NCBI GenBank assembly: GCA_947462765.1
Contig: CANHQK010000012.1
Span: forward strand, 1-48,764
Direction of reading: 5' to 3'
DNA from: Bdellovibrionales bacterium
GTDB lineage: Bacteria > Bdellovibrionota > UBA1018 > CAIMNF01
Length of the DNA: 48,764 bases
Of this stretch, positions 1-7,998 are shown in pieces. A program made the translations under genes and the position numbers. The notes under the pieces are model-generated. The model did no database searches, was not told the origin of the DNA, and saw only the letters and a program-made list of their open reading frames with translations. Within the stretch, counting starts at the first letter, position 1. Every line of letters starts with the position of its first letter.

Positions 1-145
1 GGAGGGAGGGTTCTTGTTTGCAGTTTGGGTTTGGACAGCGTCTCCTCATGGCCCGAGGTAGAGCAGGACAAATGCCAATGGTTTCAGCGATCTTAAAAAA
101 TTACCGCGGTTAGGGGAAGCGCAGCCAAGGGGGGCAGTTTGGAAG
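1..145. other. No gene recognised at left edge
   Basis: This is the stretch downstream of the minus-strand tRNA-Leu. I see no open frame with a credible start, no RNA fold I recognise and no clear hairpin followed by a T-tract. It could hold the end of a gene cut by the window edge, but nothing supports that. Confidence 0.5.
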
Positions 146-230
146 TGGTGCGCGCGGAGGGACTTGAACCCCCACACCTTACGGCACCAGATCCTAAGTC
201 TGGCGTGTCTGCCAATTTCACCACGCGCGC
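146..230 (-). tRNA. tRNA-Leu (anticodon UAG)
   Basis: On the minus strand the sequence forms a class II tRNA of 85 nt. The 7-bp acceptor stem pairs GCGCGCG with CGCGCGC, followed by discriminator A and an encoded CCA end. The D-arm contains TGGTGAAATTGGCAGACA, typical of tRNA-Leu. The anticodon stem CCAGA/TCTGG encloses the loop CTTAGGA, giving anticodon TAG (UAG), which reads CUN leucine codons. A long variable arm (TGCCGTAAGGTG) and a T-arm with GGTTCAAGTCC complete the fold. It is divergent from ribF. Confidence 0.96.
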
Positions 231-302
231 ATCCGAGAAGTGAGTTCCCACTTTATCCTGTCACTCCGGTCAAATCCAGTGTAAAACTATGGCTTTAACC
301 CC

Positions 303-1238
303 ATGAAAACCTACTTCGGTTCGCAATTCCTGGATGCCGAGTTTCCGCCTCAAACCGTGGTGGCTTTGGGGAATTTTGACGGGGTTCACTTGGGGCATCA
401 GGCCATTCTCGGACGCGCCATTGAAGATTCTAGAATCCTCGGTTTCCCGGTCGTCGCGTTCACATTCAAGCCGCATCCCACCCTCGAGTTGAAGCCAGAG
501 TCGGACTTGAGGCTGCTCATGACCTATGACGAGAAGCGGATCCGGCTACAAGGTCTAGGGGTCGATTATTGTGTGGAGGAGCCCTTTAATGCAACTTTTG
601 CAGCGCTTTCTGCCAAGGAGTTTTTCGAGAGAGTGTTGCTCGGACGAGCGCATGCGCGCGTGATCGTCGTAGGGGAGAACTTCACCTTCGGTAGGAATCG
701 TGAGGGGACGATCCCCATTCTCAAGGGCTTTTGCGACGCAGCAGGAGTGGTCCTTCGAGCCCTCCCGCCCGTAGAGGTAGAGGGTTTGCCCGTTTCAAGC
801 TCGAGGATCCGGGTGGCGCTTTCCGAGGGTCGGGTGCATCAGGCCGGTCTTTTGCTTGGAAGGCCGTTCTTCTACAAGGCGGAAGTGGTTCATGGAGACA
901 AGCGCGGACGGACCATCGGATTTCCAACAGCCAATATGAAATGTGACACCAAATTCGCATTGCGTTCGGGAGTCTACGCAACGTCAGTTTTTTGGCAGGG
1001 TAAGACCTATCCTGCAGTGACCAATCTGGGTACCCGTCCAACCTTCGACTCATCTGAGCTCCGTATGGAGACCCATCTCCTGCACGAGGACCTGGAACTC
1101 TACGGGGAGATCTTGGAAGTTTCCTTCCATGAACGGATTCGCGATGAGAAGAAATTCTCCTCTCTCGATGAACTCAAGCAGCAGATCCGGGCCGACACGG
1201 AATTGGCGGAGCAGCTCTTAAGTTCACGAAATTCTTAA
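303..1238 (+). CDS. ribF: Bifunctional riboflavin kinase / FAD synthetase
   Basis: Makes FMN from riboflavin and ATP, then FAD from FMN and ATP, in the cytoplasm. The 311-residue length is normal for the two-domain bacterial enzyme. The N-terminal nucleotidyltransferase domain carries GNFDGVHLGH at residues 23-32, with the HxGH-type motif H29/H32, followed by VVGENFTFG at 122-130 and the SSSRIR motif at 165-170. The C-terminal riboflavin kinase domain has the GFPTAN nucleotide-binding motif at 206-211. No Shine-Dalgarno is obvious upstream of the ATG. It is a single gene, divergent from the tRNA and followed by a separate promoter for pilB. Confidence 0.95.
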   Translation: MKTYFGSQFLDAEFPPQTVVALGNFDGVHLGHQAILGRAIEDSRILGFPVVAFTFKPHPTLELKPESDLRLLMTYDEKRIRLQGLGVDYCVEEPFNATFAALSAKEFFERVLLGRAHARVIVVGENFTFGRNREGTIPILKGFCDAAGVVLRALPPVEVEGLPVSSSRIRVALSEGRVHQAGLLLGRPFFYKAEVVHGDKRGRTIGFPTANMKCDTKFALRSGVYATSVFWQGKTYPAVTNLGTRPTFDSSELRMETHLLHEDLELYGEILEVSFHERIRDEKKFSSLDELKQQIRADTELAEQLLSSRNS

Positions 1239-1244
1239 ATAGAA

Positions 1245-1274
1245 TTGCGATAAGGTACCCTTCAGCCCTAAAAT
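1245..1274 (+). promoter_or_regulatory. Putative sigma70 promoter of the pilBTC operon
   Basis: TTGCGA (1245-1250), an 18-nt spacer and TAAAAT (1269-1274). The -10 box ends only 7 nt before the pilB ATG at 1282, so transcription would start at or next to the start codon. The AAGGGGG just before the ATG is too close for a normal Shine-Dalgarno. Predicted by eye. Confidence 0.5.
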
Positions 1275-1281
1275 AAGGGGG

Positions 1282-2994
1282 ATGTCCAGGAAACTCGTCG
1301 AGCTCCTTTATAAGGAGAAACTCCTCACGCAATCCCAGTATCAGGATGCCGAGGCCATCTACAAAGGCAACGGGGATGCCATCCGTCAGTTCATCGAGAA
1401 GAAGGTTCTCTCTGAACAGAAACTGCTTTTGTTCCTGAATCAAAAGTTCTCCCTCCAGAGCATCAATCTTGCCAAGTTCGAGGTGAAGCCTGAAGTGGTG
1501 GCTACGATCAGTGCCGATCTTTCCAGGAAGGCTCAGGCGATCCCAATTCAGATGAGCCGAGGGATTCTCGTAGTGGCTATCCCGGATCCGACCCAGATCG
1601 CTTTTCTGGATGACATCCGTTTTGCAACGAAGATGAACGTCGAAGCGGTTCTGACCACTTTCTCTGCCTTCGATCAAGCTTTTTTAAAGTACTACTCTGG
1701 GACCCAAAACCTAGGTCGTGCACTCGAACAATTCAAGAAGGATACCCAGGCCCCGAAGGGCAAGGAAGAGATCCAGGTTCAGCAGATCGAGCAGTTTCAA
1801 GTTCACGATGTGAACAACGCAGCCGGAGACGATGCTCCGGTGATCTCAGTGGTGAACAGCGTTCTGACCGAAGCGATCCGCCGGGGGGCTTCCGATATCC
1901 ATGTCGAGCCTTATGAGCGGGACTTCAGGGTCCGCATCCGGGTCGACGGAACCCTGATCGATGTGACTCACATTCCGCTCGAGATGAAGCGGGCGGTGGT
2001 GGCCCGATTCAAAATCATGGGCCGGATGGACATCGCGGAGTCGCGCGTACCCCAGGACGGCCGGATCAAGATCAAGCTCGGGAACAAGGAAGTCGACTTC
2101 CGGGTGAACACGCTTCCCACCTTGTTCGGAGAAAAAGTCGTTCTCCGTATCCTGTCCAAGGGCAATCTTCAGCTCGACCTCCGGACCCTCGGCTTCGAGG
2201 ATCGCCAACTCGAGATCTTCCGGAAGGGGATCGCCCAGCCGAACGGCATGGTGCTCGTCACCGGTCCGACTGGTAGCGGAAAGACCACGACCCTTTATTC
2301 GGCTCTCATGGAATTGAATCAGGTCTCGGACAATCTTTCGACCGTCGAAGACCCGGTGGAGTACAACCTCGAGGGCATCAACCAGGTCCAGGTGAACAAG
2401 GACGTGGGTCTCAGCTTTGCAGCCGTTTTGAGAGCCCTGCTCCGTCAGGACCCGGACACGGTGCTGGTCGGGGAGATCCGGGATTTCGAGACGGGCGAGG
2501 TCGCGGTTCAGGCAGCTCTGACGGGTCACTTGGTGCTCTCGACCCTTCACACCAATGATACGGTCTCGACCATCACCCGGATGGTGAACATGGGCATCGA
2601 GCCCTTTCTGGTCACGGCCTCGGTGAACACCATCGTGGCGCAGCGTCTGCTGCGAACCCTTTGCCAGCACTGCAAACAACCCACCAAAATTCCAGCTGAG
2701 AAGATCGAGTCACTGGGAATCAAGAAATTCGCTGCCAATGCGACCTTTTTTGCTCCCAAGGGGTGCAAGGACTGCAACAATACCGGGTACAAAGGGCGAG
2801 TCGCAATTTACGAAGTTCTCGAGTACTTCTCTGAACTCAAGGAAATGACCCTTGCCGGTAGAACGGCGATCGAAATCAAAAGAGCTGCGGTCGAGCAGTT
2901 TGATTTGCAGACCCTGAGAATTTCAGCGCTCAAAAAAGCGATCGAGGGCAGGACCTCGGTCGATGAAGCAGTTTCGATGACGGCCGAGCAATAA
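1282..2994 (+). CDS. pilB: Type IV pilus extension ATPase PilB
   Basis: Hexameric GspE-family ATPase that powers pilin polymerisation at the cytoplasmic face of the T4P machine. Residues 1-140 form the N-terminal MshEN/T2SSE_N domain, often a c-di-GMP binding module in this family. The motor domain has Walker A GPTGSGKT at 328-335, an Asp box TVEDPVE at 354-360, Walker B VLVGEIRD at 394-401 and a His box around LSTLHTND at 419-426. The zinc tetracysteine motif that marks PilB/GspE rather than PilT is intact (C461, C464, C495, C498). At 570 residues it is full length. It heads the operon pilB-pilT-pilC. Confidence 0.96.
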   Translation: MSRKLVELLYKEKLLTQSQYQDAEAIYKGNGDAIRQFIEKKVLSEQKLLLFLNQKFSLQSINLAKFEVKPEVVATISADLSRKAQAIPIQMSRGILVVAIPDPTQIAFLDDIRFATKMNVEAVLTTFSAFDQAFLKYYSGTQNLGRALEQFKKDTQAPKGKEEIQVQQIEQFQVHDVNNAAGDDAPVISVVNSVLTEAIRRGASDIHVEPYERDFRVRIRVDGTLIDVTHIPLEMKRAVVARFKIMGRMDIAESRVPQDGRIKIKLGNKEVDFRVNTLPTLFGEKVVLRILSKGNLQLDLRTLGFEDRQLEIFRKGIAQPNGMVLVTGPTGSGKTTTLYSALMELNQVSDNLSTVEDPVEYNLEGINQVQVNKDVGLSFAAVLRALLRQDPDTVLVGEIRDFETGEVAVQAALTGHLVLSTLHTNDTVSTITRMVNMGIEPFLVTASVNTIVAQRLLRTLCQHCKQPTKIPAEKIESLGIKKFAANATFFAPKGCKDCNNTGYKGRVAIYEVLEYFSELKEMTLAGRTAIEIKRAAVEQFDLQTLRISALKKAIEGRTSVDEAVSMTAEQ

Positions 2995-3018
2995 GGATGG
3001 AATGAAGAGGATAAAACC

Positions 3019-4080
3019 ATGGCAAAACTGACACTCACCGCATTACTCCGGGCGATGGTCGATCAGGACGCGTCCGACCTGCACATCACTTGCAATACTC
3101 CTCCTCAGTTCCGGATCCATGGCAAGCTCATGAAGGCCAAGACCGAGCCTCTGAATCCTGACTCCATCAGAGAGCTCGTCTACGAGATCCTGACTGAACA
3201 ACAAAAAAAGACTTTCGAGAGTGCGAACGAGCTCGATTTTTCTTTCGGTGTGAAGGATGTCGCCCGATTCCGGGGAAATCTGTTCTTCCAGCGGGGATCA
3301 ATGGGGGCGGTGTTCCGGAAAATTCCGGTCAATATCCCGGAGTTCGACAAGCTCAATCTGCCCGAAGCGATCAAAAAGATCGTGAAGCAGCCGAACGGTC
3401 TCTTTCTGGTGACCGGTCCGACCGGCTCGGGAAAGTCCACCTCACTTGCCGCAATCATTGACCTTTTGAACCGTGAGGACAATGGCCATATTCTCACCTT
3501 CGAAGATCCCATCGAGTTCGTACACCAGCACAAGAACTGCATTGTGAACCAACGTGAGATCGGTGCCGATTCACACACCTTTCACGATGCACTCAAGCAC
3601 GCCCTTCGTCAGGATCCGGATTTCATTCTTGTCGGGGAATTACGGGATCTCGAGACCATCGAGATGGCGCTCACCGCCGCCGAGACCGGCCACATGGTAT
3701 TCGGAACCATGCACACCAACAGTGCGGTCCAAACCATTGCGCGGGTGGTGAACGTGTTTCCGCCTCACCAGCAACCTCAGATCCGGCAGTTGTTGGCCGC
3801 CACTCTCGTTGGGGTTCTGACCCAGCAATTGGTTCCGAACTCCGGAAAGTCCGGACGCTCAGCTGCGTTCGAACTTCTCGCACCCAATACCGCCATCCGG
3901 AATCTCATTCGTGAGGACAAGATGCACCAGGTTTATGGGGCCATGCAGGCGGGGCAGTCAGGTACGGGAATGCAGACCATGAATCAGTCGCTGGCCGAAC
4001 TGGTCCGGAAGGGGAATCTCACTAAAGCAGATGCCCTGCAATTCAGCTTGATGCCCGACGAGCTCGGGAAGATGGTTTGA
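3019..4080 (+). CDS. pilT: Type IV pilus retraction ATPase PilT
   Basis: Hexameric ATPase that drives pilus depolymerisation and so twitching force. It is 353 residues, the usual PilT size, without the PilB zinc motif. Walker A GPTGSGKS is at 133-140, the Asp box FEDPIE at 161-166, Walker B ILVGELRD at 203-210 and the His box GTMHTNSA at 229-236. The C-terminal AIRNLIRE motif, diagnostic of PilT and needed for retraction in studied homologues, is present. It lies 24 nt after pilB and 12 nt before pilC. A GspE function is excluded by length and the missing cysteines. Confidence 0.96.
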   Translation: MAKLTLTALLRAMVDQDASDLHITCNTPPQFRIHGKLMKAKTEPLNPDSIRELVYEILTEQQKKTFESANELDFSFGVKDVARFRGNLFFQRGSMGAVFRKIPVNIPEFDKLNLPEAIKKIVKQPNGLFLVTGPTGSGKSTSLAAIIDLLNREDNGHILTFEDPIEFVHQHKNCIVNQREIGADSHTFHDALKHALRQDPDFILVGELRDLETIEMALTAAETGHMVFGTMHTNSAVQTIARVVNVFPPHQQPQIRQLLAATLVGVLTQQLVPNSGKSGRSAAFELLAPNTAIRNLIREDKMHQVYGAMQAGQSGTGMQTMNQSLAELVRKGNLTKADALQFSLMPDELGKMV

Positions 4081-4092
4081 GGAGACTGGTGA

Positions 4093-5331
4093 ATGCCTGA
4101 GTTTGTCTACGTCGCCTCGGACAAAGCGGGGAAAAAAGTCGAAGGAAAAATGGAGGCCAGCAACGAGGGCGAAGTCCGGATGGCCCTTCGCGGGCAAGGG
4201 CTCCGTCCGAGCAAGATCGCCAAGGCCTCCCTCACTCAGATCAACGTCGGTACGGCACTGAAGGGACTTGCGGGTGGCTCGGATACGGTCAATGTCGAGC
4301 GATTGATGAACTTCATCCGCCAGCTCCAGACCATGATCACCTCGGGGGTTCCCTTGATCCAGGCGATCGAGCTTTTCCATGAACAAGAAACGGATCCGAC
4401 CCTCCGGAGAATCCTCGGTGCATGTCGAGACCGTATCAATGGCGGGAGTTTCCTGTGGGAATGCTTTGCCATGTATCCGAACACTTTTGAGCGCGTCTTT
4501 GTGGCCTTGGTTCGTGCCGGGGAGTCTTCGGGTACCCTCGATGTGATGCTGAAGCGGATCGGGAAGTACCTTGAGAATTCATACCGTCTGAAGAAGCTGC
4601 TGAAAAGTTCCATGACCTATCCCGTCTCGGTGACGGTGATCGCCCTCGGGGTGATCACCTTGATGCTCACGGTGGTCATTCCCAAGTTCGAGGCCATGAT
4701 CTTGAGCAGTGGCGGAGAGATGCCGGCACCTACCAAACTCGTGCTCTGGTTATCACATTCCGTGATCGATAACTTCATGGTGATCTTGGCCGGGCTCGGG
4801 CTCGGATTTTACTTGATCCGGTCTTACCTGAAGACGAACGAGGGCAGAATTGTGATGCAGAATTTGGCTCTCGGCATGCCCCTCAGCGGCCCTCTGATTG
4901 TCAAAAGCGGCGTGGCCCGGTTCACCCGAACGCTTTCGACACTATTGGCCTCGGGGGTACCGATTGTGGATTCCCTCGAGATCTGCAAGGCGGCGGCAAC
5001 CCACGTGGCCTTTGAGGACGCTATTACGGAAATGAAAAAGGAAGTCGAACTCGGGGCCAGCTTCACTGCGGCCATGTCCAAATTTCCGAAGCTATTCCCG
5101 AGGATGTGCGTCCAGATGAGCTCGGTCGGTGAGAATACCGGTAACCTCGATAAGATGCTCGAGAAGATTGCTGAATTTTATGAAGAAGAAGTCGAGAACG
5201 CCATCCAGGGCATGTTGAAATTGATCGAGCCCGTGATGCTGGTCGTGATGGGCGGGATTGTGGGTGGATTGATGATTTCGATGTACCTGCCGATCTTCCA
5301 GATGGCAGGCAGTGCCGGCGGGGGGGAATGA
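4093..5331 (+). CDS. pilC: Type IV pilus inner-membrane platform protein PilC
   Basis: Polytopic GspF-family protein that sits in the inner membrane and couples PilB/PilT to the growing pilus base. At 412 residues it is full length. Two cytoplasmic GspF repeats are visible, each with the phrase LxxLxxSGVPLxxAxEL or a variant (around residues 73-95 and 277-300). The membrane segments fall near residues 175-200, 215-240 and 380-405, the usual PilC layout. The gene ends in an ATGA overlap with the following AAA+ gene, which is therefore probably co-transcribed. Confidence 0.95.
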   Translation: MPEFVYVASDKAGKKVEGKMEASNEGEVRMALRGQGLRPSKIAKASLTQINVGTALKGLAGGSDTVNVERLMNFIRQLQTMITSGVPLIQAIELFHEQETDPTLRRILGACRDRINGGSFLWECFAMYPNTFERVFVALVRAGESSGTLDVMLKRIGKYLENSYRLKKLLKSSMTYPVSVTVIALGVITLMLTVVIPKFEAMILSSGGEMPAPTKLVLWLSHSVIDNFMVILAGLGLGFYLIRSYLKTNEGRIVMQNLALGMPLSGPLIVKSGVARFTRTLSTLLASGVPIVDSLEICKAAATHVAFEDAITEMKKEVELGASFTAAMSKFPKLFPRMCVQMSSVGENTGNLDKMLEKIAEFYEEEVENAIQGMLKLIEPVMLVVMGGIVGGLMISMYLPIFQMAGSAGGGE

Positions 5332-6284
5332 GTATGGCAGCGATTGACGAGATCAAACGACCCTTGCTGGGGAAATCGCCACAAGTGGCGGCGCTCAAGA
5401 AAATGATCGAGCGAGTGGCACCTTCGAAGACCAATGTGCTCATCATCGGAGAGAGTGGAACCGGTAAAGAACTGGTTGCCCGGGCTCTGCATGAACTGAG
5501 TCCCGTGAAGACCGGGCCCTTTGTGGCGGTCAATTGTGGTGCGATCCCTGAGACCCTGATCGAGAGCGAGCTCTTCGGACACAAGAAGGGCAGCTTCACC
5601 GGTGCGGTTGCTGACAAAGAGGGGTTGTTCCAGGTGGCCGATAGCGGAACGCTTTTTTTGGATGAAGTGGGAGAGTTGCCTCTCACCATGCAGGTCAAGT
5701 TACTCAGGGCTCTGCAAGACCGTGCCATCCGTCGGGTCGGGGGTAACGAGAACATCAAAATCGATGTCCGCATTGTGGCTGCGACGAATCGTAACCTGGA
5801 GGAAGCCGTAAAAAAAGGGACCTTCCGAGAAGATCTTTACTACCGTTTGAATGTGATTCTGCTTGAAACTCCGCCTCTCCGGACTCGAGCCGGCGATGTC
5901 GCCGAACTAGCCCAATATTTCTTGAAGCGCTTCAACGAGAAGCACAAGAGCCAGGTGGAAGGATTCAGCCCCGAGGCCTTGGAAGTGCTCTTGGCTCACC
6001 GCTGGCCTGGGAACATCCGTGAGCTTGAGAATGTGATGGAGCGGGTTTGCACGCTTGAGTCCAGCACATCGATCCAAATCACGACACTGCCTCCTGAGAT
6101 GGTTTTGGCCGCGCGAAAAGAACTCGGAAAACCTCGTGAGCTTATCTTGAAAGCGGACTTCAGCTTGGGAAGGATCAGGCTGGCCGAGGTGATCGAACAA
6201 GTGCGTGCATTCTACAGGACCGAAGCCCTGGTGTTTGTGAAACAGGATGCCACCCGCTTGGATTCGGTTCTGGACGAGAATTGA
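5328..6284 (+). CDS. Sigma54-activator AAA+ protein without receiver or HTH (PilR-like remnant)
   Basis: Sits where two-component genes pilS/pilR lie in comparable clusters and overlaps pilC by ATGA. The 318 residues are almost only the sigma54-interaction AAA+ domain: Walker A GESGTGKE at 41-48, Walker B GTLFLDE at 107-113 and WPGNIRELEN at 226-235. The sigma54-contacting loop reads GSFTGA (88-93) rather than GAFTGA. No receiver domain precedes it. The C-terminal 45 residues do not resemble a Fis-type helix-turn-helix, and neither other forward frame at the 3' end restores one. Known HTH-less activators act from solution or through partners, so it may still activate sigma54 transcription. 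A non-transcriptional role is also possible. A direct link to pilA expression is inference. Confidence 0.85.
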   Translation: MSMAAIDEIKRPLLGKSPQVAALKKMIERVAPSKTNVLIIGESGTGKELVARALHELSPVKTGPFVAVNCGAIPETLIESELFGHKKGSFTGAVADKEGLFQVADSGTLFLDEVGELPLTMQVKLLRALQDRAIRRVGGNENIKIDVRIVAATNRNLEEAVKKGTFREDLYYRLNVILLETPPLRTRAGDVAELAQYFLKRFNEKHKSQVEGFSPEALEVLLAHRWPGNIRELENVMERVCTLESSTSIQITTLPPEMVLAARKELGKPRELILKADFSLGRIRLAEVIEQVRAFYRTEALVFVKQDATRLDSVLDEN

Positions 6285-6288
6285 TTTG

Positions 6289-6329
6289 TTTAAAATAAAA
6301 AAACCCCCCGCTGTTTCCAGCGGGGGGTT
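6289..6329 (-). terminator. Rho-independent terminator of pilA
   Basis: A perfect 12-bp GC-rich stem (6302-6313 with 6318-6329, loop TTTC) is followed on the minus strand by a long T-rich tract (6301 down to 6289). It lies 20 nt beyond the pilA stop codon. The hairpin also sits between the convergent AAA+ gene and pilA, but on the plus strand it lacks a T-tract, so it mainly serves pilA. Confidence 0.93.
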
Positions 6330-6349
6330 GCAACTTCAACCGCCTAGGC

Positions 6350-7027
6350 TTAGTACAATCCGCTCTGGGAATTCTTGAGCTGCTTGTTCTGGTCGATGGT
6401 CCAACCGTCGAAGGCATTGGTCAGGGCAACTGTGCCGGCCGCGGTCAGGATGCTTCCTGCTGCGCCAATCGTGAAGGTTTGTTGAGAAACTGTAGTAATG
6501 GCATTTCCTCCATCTGTCTTATTTTTCTCAATTCGAGCCCGAGCTGTGTCTGCTTCACCATTTTTTGGTACCAGGTTACCGTCTTCTCCTGCAGTAGCGA
6601 GGAAAACTCCCATGTTTTGGGCTTGTTCATCGCACTTCGCATCTCCCTGTGATGCGTAGTCTTGAGTTTGTGGATCAAACTGCCATGCGGTAAAATTGCA
6701 TTCAAGTTTCCCGTTTGGACCGCAGGTTCCCTGCCCCATTGCAGAGTTTGCGAATCCAATGTTGTAATAGAACCGAACTCCGTCACGATTGTAACCTGCT
6801 TGACCCAGGCAAGTTGTATATGACGCGTTCTCCGCAGCGAAGCTCTGCTCGATGGTGTACGCACCGCCGAGAGAGAGACGCGCCTCACTTTGCCGGCTCT
6901 TCGCCTGGAACTTCTTGTACTGCGGGACGGCGAGAGTCGCCAGGATCCCGATGATTGCCACGACCACCATGAGTTCCACCAAGGTGAAACCCTCATTACT
7001 CCGGATTTGATTCCACTTACGTTCCAT
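6350..7027 (-). CDS. pilA: Major type IV pilin PilA (prepilin)
   Basis: Structural subunit of the pilus. The start is set at the ATG at 7027, which follows a strong Shine-Dalgarno (AAAGGAGGGG, 7034-7043). An upstream in-frame start would add 17 residues without an SD. The leader METRKW-like MERKWNQIRSNEG ends in Gly. Cleavage and N-methylation by PilD would yield FTLVE..., with the conserved Glu5 and a long hydrophobic alpha1 helix. The protein is 225 residues, and the globular part has four cysteines that could form two disulfides. It is the only pil gene on the minus strand. The coding sequence around 6480-6700 is visibly richer in A+T than the neighbouring pil genes, which suggests faster diversification of the exposed part. 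Confidence 0.94.
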   Translation of the reverse strand: MERKWNQIRSNEGFTLVELMVVVAIIGILATLAVPQYKKFQAKSRQSEARLSLGGAYTIEQSFAAENASYTTCLGQAGYNRDGVRFYYNIGFANSAMGQGTCGPNGKLECNFTAWQFDPQTQDYASQGDAKCDEQAQNMGVFLATAGEDGNLVPKNGEADTARARIEKNKTDGGNAITTVSQQTFTIGAAGSILTAAGTVALTNAFDGWTIDQNKQLKNSQSGLY

Positions 7028-7033
7028 ATAAGT

Positions 7034-7043
7034 CCCCTCCTTT
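7034..7043 (-). promoter_or_regulatory. Strong ribosome binding site of pilA
   Basis: AAAGGAGGGG on the minus strand, about 6 nt upstream of the ATG at 7027. It fixes the pilin start and fits a highly expressed gene. Confidence 0.85.
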
Positions 7044-7314
7044 GAAAGGATATTCTGGGCTTCCCTACGTCCACCCATATTTCCATAGTAGTTCCACGTT
7101 TGCAGAAACGCGAGGAAACTTTAGCCTTAGGGGTGGCAGAAAACGGTAAATCAACTGTTTCAGTTTAAATGATTCACTCTTTCTTGAGCCAGGATCAAGA
7201 AGAAAATGCCCTTGGCCGCCTAGCGATGTCACCGGATTGGCACCTAGGGATGGCGAATGTGTCAATCCACGCTTTCCATTGCGAGACATTGTCCCTTATG
7301 ATGAAGGGGTTGAA
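7044..7314. promoter_or_regulatory. Divergent control region between pilA and the pilG/H/I operon
   Basis: The longest non-coding stretch of the window. It must hold the pilA promoter and a promoter for the plus-strand operon at 7315. For the latter, TATGAT at 7297-7302 is a fair -10 box. For pilA I searched for a sigma54 GG-N10-GC pair on the minus strand and found none. No convincing sigma70 site was seen either. Two dyads are present: AACTG-TTT-CAGTT (7153-7165) and TTCTTGA-N7-TCAAGAA (7181-7201). Confidence 0.6.
7181..7201. repeat. Inverted repeat (possible operator) upstream of pilA
   Basis: Perfect 7-bp dyad TTCTTGA / TCAAGAA separated by GCCAGGA. No T-tract follows on either strand, so it is not a terminator. 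It lies about 155-175 bp upstream of the pilA start, a distance compatible with an operator or enhancer-type site. Function is inferred only from position and symmetry. Confidence 0.45.
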
Positions 7315-7998
7315 ATGAAATTCTCATTCTCCCGAACGGGTCGGTGGATCGCGACGTTGCTGGTGTGTAGTGGGGTGTATGCCCTGGCTCTTTCCATGGA
7401 CTTTCCGAAAGCGAGGCTTCAAAAGGCCTCGGAGTACCAGCTCACCCCTCAGTTTTTCAAATTCATTTCGGTTGGCTTTTGGCCTGCGGCCCACGATTAC
7501 CTCTGGATCCGCACGCTCCAGTTGATCGGATCAGGAGAAACGGGTGGGGATGTGCTCCGGGACTCGGTCGGGTTTTATCGATTGTCGACCGCGCTTGATC
7601 CTTATTTTTATGAAATTTATGACCAAGCTGCTGTGAACTTCTCTTGCATCTTCGATGCGCCGTTTGCTGCCCTTGAGTTCATCGACAAGGGGATCCGGAT
7701 TTACGAGCGGGCCAATCCGCCCAAGCGCTTCTGGTCCCACCCTTATAGTTTGTACCTGTACCGAGCCTACGTGAACGCTTTCATGCGGAATGATTGGGCT
7801 CAGGCTCGGAATGATTACCTCAGGGCTGCTTACACCCCTGGATCGCCTGCCTATCTGCAACAAATGAAAAAATGGTTACAGGACGGAGATGGTGATCGGA
7901 AGCTGGCGATCCGGGTTCTCAAGTGGATGATCAAGATCACTGAAGACGGTCGTATCCGTCAAAAGTACGAGGAAAAGCTGAGGCAATATGAGCGTTGA
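7315..7998 (+). CDS. Membrane-anchored TPR-like protein in the PilG position
   Basis: First gene of the plus-strand operon leading to the ABC transporter and pilD. The ATG at 7315 is preferred because an N-terminal anchor starts there and GAAGGGG lies just upstream. The product has 227 residues: one hydrophobic segment at about 9-27, then a helical, aromatic-rich domain (many Tyr, Trp and Phe) with TPR-like helix pairs. By position, immediately before the ABC ATPase and permease and after pilA, it corresponds to pilG of the M. xanthus pilGHI set. I did not recognise PilG from the sequence itself. It overlaps the next gene by 11 nt, so the two are co-translated. Confidence 0.72.
   Translation: MKFSFSRTGRWIATLLVCSGVYALALSMDFPKARLQKASEYQLTPQFFKFISVGFWPAAHDYLWIRTLQLIGSGETGGDVLRDSVGFYRLSTALDPYFYEIYDQAAVNFSCIFDAPFAALEFIDKGIRIYERANPPKRFWSHPYSLYLYRAYVNAFMRNDWAQARNDYLRAAYTPGSPAYLQQMKKWLQDGDGDRKLAIRVLKWMIKITEDGRIRQKYEEKLRQYER

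Noticed and set aside
1846-2679. 277-codon minus-strand frame over pilB
   Set aside because: Antisense to the Walker motifs of PilB, no motif of its own.
7028-7260. Sigma54 (-24/-12) promoter upstream of pilA
   Set aside because: Looked for GG-N10-GC on the minus strand. All GG pairs tested lack GC at the right spacing.
7065-7289. 74-codon minus-strand frame upstream of pilA
   Set aside because: No SD and no family resemblance. It overlaps the control region, and the pilA start is better explained by its own SD.
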